Shown here: one piece after another, positions 1 through 4,334 of the stretch
How the letters are laid out: the number at the start of each line of letters is the position of its first letter
Position numbering within the stretch: position 1 is the stretch's first letter
Origin: Treponema sp. UBA1233
GTDB taxonomy: Bacteria > Spirochaetota > Spirochaetia > Treponematales > Treponemataceae
Assembly (NCBI GenBank): GCA_002309305.1
Contig: DBWR01000011.1
Coordinates: forward strand, 750 to 7,703
Direction of reading: 5' to 3'
DNA: 6,954 nucleotides
Program-made: the position numbers and the translations under genes
Notes under the pieces: generated by a model
Databases searched by the model: none
Told to the model about the DNA's origin: nothing
Seen by the model: only the letters and a program-made list of their open reading frames with translations

Positions 1-114
1 GGTTTTGGAATTGGACCTGCCGCCGCATACAATATTGCGGAATTGATTTGTACAGGTTCATGTCCGGCCGACATAAGTCCGCTAAGATACAACAGGTTTA
101 AGCCTGCGAAATAA
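1..114 (+). CDS. FAD-dependent oxidoreductase of the DAO (D-amino acid/sarcosine/glycine oxidase-like) family, C-terminal end only
   Basis: Frame 1 is open from the window edge to a TAA at 112-114 and gives 37 residues. It begins GFGIGPAAAYNIAELI and ends with a P-A-D-I-S-P-L-R-Y-N-R-F stretch. This matches the usual end of DAO-family flavoenzymes: a glycine-rich loop contacting FAD, a helix with a '(L/I)AELI' core, then a 'D(I/L)SPFR..RF' tail. The family oxidises amines or amino acids (D-amino acids, glycine, sarcosine) to imine plus hydrogen peroxide or reduced acceptor. The substrate cannot be told from this tail. An amino acid/amine permease and an ornithine cyclodeaminase-like gene downstream fit a shared catabolic locus, but that is inference. 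The start and most of the protein lie outside the window. Confidence 0.72.
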   Translation, partial: GFGIGPAAAYNIAELICTGSCPADISPLRYNRFKPAK

Positions 115-127
115 AGTGCGATGGTGT

Positions 128-156
128 TTGACAAAAGTTTGATTTTCCCCCATAAT
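128..156 (+). promoter_or_regulatory. Strong sigma70-type promoter
   Basis: A perfect -35 box TTGACA (128-133) is separated by exactly 17 bp from CATAAT (151-156), a 5/6 match to TATAAT. The start of transcription would be near 163, only about two bases before the hairpin arm at 165. It lies in the gap between the oxidoreductase stop and the AraC-type gene, and is the only good promoter seen for that gene. No promoter would fit between the hairpin and the start codon. Confidence 0.65.
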
Positions 157-164
157 AGGCGTAG

Positions 165-213
165 AGACGCAATGGTGCGTGATTAATTTTCACGGATCAT
201 CGCGTCTTTTTTT
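165..213 (+). terminator. Intrinsic terminator or attenuator hairpin in front of the AraC-type gene
   Basis: Arms 165-181 and 191-207 pair over 17 positions, with two mismatches (171/201 and 177/195) and one G-U pair, around a 9-nt loop. Seven T (207-213) follow directly, then A and four more T. This is the classic Rho-independent shape. It may end transcription of the upstream oxidoreductase gene. It also sits downstream of the promoter at 128-156 and ends 23 nt before the chosen AraC start, so transcripts from that promoter must read through it to express the regulator. Confidence 0.75.
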
Positions 214-236
214 ATTTTGCCATCATGGGGTCTTTC

Positions 237-1067
237 ATGCAGGAAAAAAACAGGGAAAAACTGATTTCCATTCAGCCGTATTTTGTAATGGAAGCAGATG
301 ACTTTTGCCAGCACGTTCTTATTGAAAACGGAATATCACATTTTTTCAGCTTTTCAAATAAATCAGCGCAGGACATTACGGTACCGCTTTTGGTGGACAG
401 CTGCAGCAATTTGATTTTTGAATACAGGAATGAAACTGTAAGGACACATTTAATCGGAATCACTGTAGAAAAAAGAACATTCTCGGTAAAGGCAAACGCG
501 GATTATTTTGGAGTAAGGCTTCAACCAAGCGTCACGAAATTCGTAAAGGAATATCAGCCCAAGGACATCATCGGTAAAATCGTAATTCTTGACGATCTGC
601 CTTCTACAAGGGATTTCTGCAAGATAATGGGCGTGCAGAAGGATTTCAACTCTCGCATGTACACTTTCCTTCAGGAGTACTCCAAATTTCAGAGCAAGGG
701 AAGAGATGATACAAAAGCCGATTTGTTCAGGCAGATATCAGATTTAATCATCCAGAGAAAGGGCATGGTCAGAGTCAGCGAGCTTGAGGATCTGGCAGGA
801 TATTCATCAAGATACATTAACAAGATTTTTGAGAAGGAACTTGGATTGAGTGCAAAACAACTCTGCAGCACAGTCAAGTTTCAATTTCTTCTTTCAGACT
901 TGAACAAGGGCATTTCAGAAAATTTTACAAGCATAGCATCAGAATATAATTTCTATGATCAGGCACACTTTATCCATGAGTTCAAGGAATTCTCCGGCAA
1001 GACTCCAAGTGAATATGCACGGGAAGTTGAACAAAGGAAATACGTTGATTCGATCAAAAACATATAG
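237..1067 (+). CDS. AraC-family transcriptional regulator
   Basis: This is a 276-residue DNA-binding regulator with the usual AraC layout. The N-terminal part (about 1-100) is beta-rich and ligand-sensing in type; its 'VPLLVDSCSNLIFEY' stretch resembles the N-terminal domain of AraC proteins that carry a 'P..D.c.dLIf' motif. The C-terminal part (about 165-265) holds the two helix-turn-helix units. The first is near 178-201 (VSELEDLAGYSSRYINKIF). The second is near 230-253 (FTSIASEYNFYDQAHFIHEF), followed by the conserved F-K-x-x-x-G-K-T-P-S-E-Y ending. No effector is identifiable. An ATG at 225 is in frame but has only T-rich hairpin sequence before it. The ATG at 237 has GGGG six bases upstream, a weak ribosome site, so 237 is preferred with moderate certainty. 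It probably controls the adjacent enzyme-PII-permease operon, its upstream oxidoreductase neighbour, or both. Confidence 0.9.
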   Translation: MQEKNREKLISIQPYFVMEADDFCQHVLIENGISHFFSFSNKSAQDITVPLLVDSCSNLIFEYRNETVRTHLIGITVEKRTFSVKANADYFGVRLQPSVTKFVKEYQPKDIIGKIVILDDLPSTRDFCKIMGVQKDFNSRMYTFLQEYSKFQSKGRDDTKADLFRQISDLIIQRKGMVRVSELEDLAGYSSRYINKIFEKELGLSAKQLCSTVKFQFLLSDLNKGISENFTSIASEYNFYDQAHFIHEFKEFSGKTPSEYAREVEQRKYVDSIKNI

Positions 1068-1076
1068 CCGAATAAC

Positions 1077-1104
1077 TTGTTCCCATTTTTACAATTTATA
1101 AAAT
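1077..1104 (+). promoter_or_regulatory. Weak candidate promoter for the cyclodeaminase-PII-permease operon
   Basis: The AT-rich gap after the AraC-type gene contains TTGTTC (1077-1082), 16 bp, then TAAAAT (1099-1104). The -35 is poor, as expected if an activator such as the neighbouring AraC protein is needed. An alternative -35, TTTACA at 1088-1093, has no well-placed -10. This is the best candidate seen, not a firm call. Confidence 0.3.
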
Positions 1105-1122
1105 CAACAATTCTGTAAACTC

Positions 1123-1148
1123 TGAATCAATGAATCAAATGAAACAAA
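1123..1148 (+). repeat. Three tandem 8-9 bp direct repeats in the operon leader
   Basis: TGAATCAA (1123-1130), TGAATCAAA (1131-1139) and TGAAACAAA (1140-1148) stand head to tail just before the leader hairpin. They could be a regulator-binding array, since AraC-family proteins bind direct repeats, although usually longer ones with wider spacing. They could also be chance AT-rich repetition. The related palindrome-like TTGATTCGATCAA lies at 1045-1057 at the end of the AraC-type gene. Confidence 0.4.
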
Positions 1149-1185
1149 GGCGTTGGATTTCAAAGGAAGTTCAACGTCTTTTTTT
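1148..1185 (+). terminator. Intrinsic terminator or attenuator hairpin in front of the cyclodeaminase-like gene
   Basis: Arms 1148-1161 and 1166-1179 pair without interruption for 14 bp, including three G-U pairs, around the tetraloop AAAG (1162-1165). Seven T follow (1179-1185), then GTTTG. The preceding A bases (1146-1147) can pair into the T-run. It may be the terminator of the AraC-type gene, about 80 bp past its stop. However, the T-run ends only five bases before the AAGGAGG ribosome site of the next gene. There is no room for a promoter between them, so operon expression must pass through it. Confidence 0.8.
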
Positions 1186-1204
1186 GTTTGAAGGAGGAAT
1201 AATT

Positions 1205-2344
1205 ATGGGATATCCAAAAATTGATTTTTTGTACCTGAACGAACAGGACATGATTGCGGCTGGTGTAAAAGACATGAAAGGCTGCATTGAAGCAATGGAA
1301 GAAATGTTTAAGCTGATGAAAGCAGGAAATTATAGAATGGGTGGAGCAAATGGAAACTCCCATGGAACAATGGTAACGTTCCCGCCCAGTTCTCCTTTTC
1401 CTGAAATGCCTGTTGATGGTCCTGACCGTCGCTTTATGGCAATGCCTGCTTATCTTGGCGGAAAGTTTGATATGGCAGGAATGAAGTGGTACGGATCAAA
1501 CTGTGCAAACAAGGAGAAGGGGCTTCCGCGTTCAATCTTGATGCTGACCTTGAACGACAAGGACACTGGTGCTCCCTTGGCTTACATGAGCGCAAACATT
1601 CTTTCGGCATACAGAACCGGTGCAGTTCCTGGAGTTGGATACAAGTATTTTGCTCCGGAAGATTCAAAGGTCATCGGTGTTGTAGGTCCTGGTGTAATGA
1701 GCAAAACTGCACTGGCGGCGGCAATGGCTGTTCGTCCCGGAATCGAAGTGATCAAAGTAAAGGGTCGTGGAAAAGCAAGCCTGGAGAAATTCATTGAGGA
1801 TGCAAAGAAGGATTATCCGACCGTAAAGGAAATCTATGCGGTTGATTCAATTGAAGAGGCATGCAGGGACGCGGACATTGTTTCCGTAAGCACTTCAACT
1901 CCAACAACAGGAGATACCAGCATCTATCCTTACATCAAGGAAGAGTGGATCAAGCCGGGTGCAATCATCAGTTCAACTGCGGCACTTAGATTTGATGACG
2001 ACTTTATCATCAACAGGGCAAGGACGGTTACGGACAACATTGCACTGTACGAGGCATGGGAAGAAGAATATGCCCCGGAAGCATTCAAGACTGTTCCGAT
2101 TCCGGCAGTTCATGTTGAGGACCTGATTGCAGAAGGAAAGATGAAGCGCGAGCAGATTGATGACTTGGGCGATGTACTTACTGGAAAGATTCCTGTTCAT
2201 CGTGATCCAAAGGAAATCGTTGTTTATTCGATTGGCGGTATGCCGGTTGAGGATGTTGCCTGGGGAACGATAGTTTACCGAAATGCTCTGGCAAAGGGAA
2301 TTGGTACAAAGTTGAACCTCTGGGAAACACCAGAATTAAAGTAG
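1205..2344 (+). CDS. Ornithine cyclodeaminase/mu-crystallin family protein (of the group often labelled 'tyramine oxidase subunit B')
   Basis: This 379-residue protein belongs to the NAD(P)-dependent ornithine cyclodeaminase/mu-crystallin family, which includes ornithine and alanine deaminating enzymes and ketimine reductases. Family features are a conserved lysine in AGMKWYGSN (K94), the GLPRS loop, the arginine in SAYRTGA (R137), and a Rossmann loop G161-P-G-V-M-S with the following helix. The region after the second Rossmann strand reads K-V-K-G-R-G-K, basic rather than acidic, which may favour NADP(H). An extended insertion around 45-80 (GGANGNSHG...PDGP type) makes it longer than typical 320-350 residue members. 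From memory, close homologues are sometimes named tyramine oxidase subunit B; the sequence itself does not prove that activity. The frame stays open back to an ATG at 1130, but that stretch crosses the terminator-like hairpin. ATG 1205 has AAGGAGG seven bases upstream and is the start. It is first gene of the operon with PII and permease. Confidence 0.88.
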   Translation: MGYPKIDFLYLNEQDMIAAGVKDMKGCIEAMEEMFKLMKAGNYRMGGANGNSHGTMVTFPPSSPFPEMPVDGPDRRFMAMPAYLGGKFDMAGMKWYGSNCANKEKGLPRSILMLTLNDKDTGAPLAYMSANILSAYRTGAVPGVGYKYFAPEDSKVIGVVGPGVMSKTALAAAMAVRPGIEVIKVKGRGKASLEKFIEDAKKDYPTVKEIYAVDSIEEACRDADIVSVSTSTPTTGDTSIYPYIKEEWIKPGAIISSTAALRFDDDFIINRARTVTDNIALYEAWEEEYAPEAFKTVPIPAVHVEDLIAEGKMKREQIDDLGDVLTGKIPVHRDPKEIVVYSIGGMPVEDVAWGTIVYRNALAKGIGTKLNLWETPELK

Positions 2345-2365
2345 AAACAGAAAGGAGAATTTACT

Positions 2366-2728
2366 ATGGAAAAGTTTAGTCGTGTAGAAGTTATTACTGG
2401 TATTTCAAAGATTACAGCACTTCAGAGTGCCCTTGGAAAATTTCATATCTCAGGCATGACGGTTTATCAGGTTCTTGGATGTGGAGTCCAGCACGGAACG
2501 CAGGAGTTTGAGGTTGAATCAAAGAAAGACATTCAGCTGCTGCCAAAGGAAGTCGTCATGATTGTGCTTCCGACCAGCGAGGTTGAGGATCTTATAGAAT
2601 TCCTGAAGAAGGAGCTTTATACAGGTCACATCGGCGATGGAAAGATTTTCGTCTCTGATGTTACAAACATTGTCCGTGTACGTACCGGCGAAGAAGGCAT
2701 GGATGCTTTGATATCCGGTGAAAAGTAG
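2366..2728 (+). CDS. Divergent PII-family signalling protein (GlnB/GlnK-like) with a non-canonical T-loop
   Basis: This 120-residue protein is of PII size. PII proteins are trimers that bind ATP/ADP and 2-oxoglutarate and control transporters and enzymes by contact. The core is clear: SGMTVYQV (29-36), G-C-G-V-Q-H-G before the T-loop (38-44), L-L-P-K after it (58-61), and the C-terminal signature TGHIGDGKIFVSDV...IVRVRTGEE (86-110). The nucleotide-contacting GDGK and the two arginines R104/R106 are kept. Q42 and K61 match E. coli GlnB Gln39 and Lys58, which contribute to Mg-ATP/2-oxoglutarate binding. The T-loop (45-57) is normal in length but divergent: K54 stands where GlnB has the uridylylated Tyr51, and V41 replaces Arg38. 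It follows the cyclodeaminase gene by 21 bp, with AAAGGAG eight bases before ATG. It precedes the permease by 9 bp, so a permease partner is likely by inference. Confidence 0.92.
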   Translation: MEKFSRVEVITGISKITALQSALGKFHISGMTVYQVLGCGVQHGTQEFEVESKKDIQLLPKEVVMIVLPTSEVEDLIEFLKKELYTGHIGDGKIFVSDVTNIVRVRTGEEGMDALISGEK

Positions 2729-2737
2729 GAGAATATT

Positions 2738-4216
2738 ATGGCAGATCAAAAGAGATTAGGTTTGCCAAGTGTCATTGCTACGGGCGTTGGCCTGATTGTT
2801 GCAACAAGCTGCTTGCTTTCAATCGGGCAGGGCGCCAGCATACTTGGTTTACCCTTCATCATAACAATGTCTATTGCATGTGCATTTAACATTTTGACGG
2901 CACTTTCGATTTGCGAGTTGAATGCACTCATGCCGAACCTTACAGGAGGCCTGGCACAGTTTACTCTGGCAAGCTGCGGACCATTCATCACAATCATCAC
3001 GAACATGGGTGGTTTTATATGCTGTCAGCTTATTCTGGGAAGCTCTGAGGCGGCCATGTTTGGAAATACGTTGAGCACAGTAATTCCCGGTATTCCTGTC
3101 TCACCCACAGTCTGGTCGATTGTCCTGATTGTAATCCTGTTTGTCCTGAACCTTTTTGGCGTTGACATGTTTGCAAAGATTCAGAATGTCGTCGCATACG
3201 GCCTGATTGTTTCTCTTGTCATCATGGGAATACTTGGATGCGTCAAGGTAAATCCGGATGCCCTGATTGAACAGCCGGCAGTTCTCAGTGAAAACTTTTC
3301 AGACACACTTTCACTTTTGGGGCTCGCTTTTTTCCTGTTCATCGGTGTTGAATTTATCGTTCCCATTTCACCAAACGTAAAGAATTCAAGGAAGATAGTT
3401 CCAATCGGAATGGTGCTGAGCCTTGTAATAATTCTTATAATGCAGATTCTGATGACAGTCGGTTTCAGGTATTATACGGAATGGTCTGAGCTCGGAGAGA
3501 GTACAGTTCCTCATATATTATATGGGTCATTGCTTCTGGGTAAAGCCGGAACAATCTGGATGTCGGTAGTTTCGATGCTTGCTGTAATCAGCACGTTGAA
3601 TACAGCTATGTTTGGTGTAAGTCAGCTTTGTGCTGGTATGGCAAAGATTGGCTTGCTTCCATCGACTTTCTTAAGGAAAACTCCTGCCGGGTCACCATTT
3701 GTCGGATTGATTCTGGTTGCGGTCGTAATGATCATCTTGAATGCAATCGGGCTTACAAGCAGCGATTCACTGGTATTCCTGATCCTGACGGGATGTACCT
3801 TCTGGATTTTCTGCTACGTGATGGTCCACATCGACGTAATCATCCTGAGGAAGAAAATGCCCAAGGCTCCTAGAACATTCAAGCTGCCGTTGGGAATTGT
3901 GATTCCCCTCTTTGGTGTAATCGGCAACCTGTTCATGATCTGGAATATTGATCCGAGCTGGGAGCTTAAGAAAGTCATTTATCTGATCTTTGTCGGAGTT
4001 TCGGTCATTCTTGCAGTATACGCATTCTTCTGGTGCAAGTTTGTAATCAAGAGGCCGCTGTTCAAGGGCTATGCAATTAAGGAAGTAATGGCAATGGATA
4101 CGGACCTGTATCAAATCCGCCATTATCCCAAGGTCGCCGAAAAGCTCCATCTGGAAGCGGAACCTGAAGTTGAGCCTGTTTCACCAGATACAAATACAGG
4201 AACAAGACCTGAATAA
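2738..4216 (+). CDS. APC-superfamily amino acid/amine permease
   Basis: This 492-residue integral membrane protein has about 12 predicted helices, near residues 11-33, 38-60, 81-107, 121-145, 148-170, 191-211, 220-246, 269-302, 319-340, 346-372, 387-406 and 415-437. The first helix carries a broken, glycine-containing GVGLIVATSCLLSIGQGAS segment, as in APC transporters, where this unwound region binds the amino group and carboxylate of the substrate. Size, helix count and the P-R-T-F-K-L-P-L-G stretch before helix 11 fit the APC (amino acid-polyamine-cation) group. The substrate cannot be set from sequence; an amino acid or biogenic amine is likely given the cyclodeaminase-like neighbour. The last 20 or so residues are an acidic, proline-rich cytoplasmic tail (EAEPEVEP). 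The ribosome site TAGGAG (2726-2731) overlaps the PII stop codon, implying translational coupling with PII. Confidence 0.9.
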   Translation: MADQKRLGLPSVIATGVGLIVATSCLLSIGQGASILGLPFIITMSIACAFNILTALSICELNALMPNLTGGLAQFTLASCGPFITIITNMGGFICCQLILGSSEAAMFGNTLSTVIPGIPVSPTVWSIVLIVILFVLNLFGVDMFAKIQNVVAYGLIVSLVIMGILGCVKVNPDALIEQPAVLSENFSDTLSLLGLAFFLFIGVEFIVPISPNVKNSRKIVPIGMVLSLVIILIMQILMTVGFRYYTEWSELGESTVPHILYGSLLLGKAGTIWMSVVSMLAVISTLNTAMFGVSQLCAGMAKIGLLPSTFLRKTPAGSPFVGLILVAVVMIILNAIGLTSSDSLVFLILTGCTFWIFCYVMVHIDVIILRKKMPKAPRTFKLPLGIVIPLFGVIGNLFMIWNIDPSWELKKVIYLIFVGVSVILAVYAFFWCKFVIKRPLFKGYAIKEVMAMDTDLYQIRHYPKVAEKLHLEAEPEVEPVSPDTNTGTRPE

Positions 4217-4237
4217 ACGGAGGAATTCAACTTCCTA

Positions 4238-4267
4238 TTGTAACATAATGACAAAGGCTGATATAAT
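4238..4267 (+). promoter_or_regulatory. Extended -10 promoter for nadE
   Basis: A perfect TATAAT (4262-4267) is preceded by TG at 4259-4260, giving a complete extended -10 element. TTGTAA (4238-4243) lies 18 bp upstream as a partial -35. Transcription would start near 4274, about 60 nt before the nadE start codon. No clear terminator separates the permease gene from this promoter, so nadE may receive both its own transcription and read-through. Confidence 0.6.
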
Positions 4268-4314
4268 TGGCAGGACATGAGTTATGGAAAATGCCACGAC
4301 TTGTGTCCTGCTAA
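4267..4314. promoter_or_regulatory. Inverted repeat straddling the predicted nadE transcription start
   Basis: GCAGGACA (4270-4277) and its exact complement TGTCCTGC (4304-4311) are separated by 26 bp. The arms extend to 11 positions (4267-4277 with 4304-4314) if one G-T pair is allowed. The left arm touches the -10 box and contains the predicted start site, so most of it would not be transcribed. That favours a DNA operator, for example for an NAD-metabolism repressor, over an RNA hairpin. I do not recognise the motif as a known NrtR or NiaR site. Confidence 0.45.
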
Positions 4315-4334
4315 AATTTAAAAGGAGTTCCCAG

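Noticed and set aside
1130..1204. 25-residue N-terminal extension of the cyclodeaminase-like protein from ATG 1130
   Set aside because: It would be translated through the terminator-like hairpin, has no ribosome site, and its sequence is not family-like. ATG 1205 has an ideal AAGGAGG at seven bases.
1068..1204. Riboswitch in the operon leader
   Set aside because: Only the single terminator hairpin is visible; I found no conserved aptamer motif or competing antiterminator stem.
3767..4150. 127-residue minus-strand frame inside the permease gene
   Set aside because: Composition is a reverse shadow of the membrane protein, and the clear permease occupies the plus strand.
4221..4236. Hairpin AGGAA/TTCCT after the permease gene as a terminator
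   Set aside because: Only five AT-rich pairs and no T-run follow, so it is too weak for a terminator call.
4284..4334. 17-residue N-terminal extension of NadE from ATG 4284
   Set aside because: No ribosome site; it lies in the loop of the inverted repeat. ATG 4335 has AAAGGAG and gives the normal NadE N-terminus.
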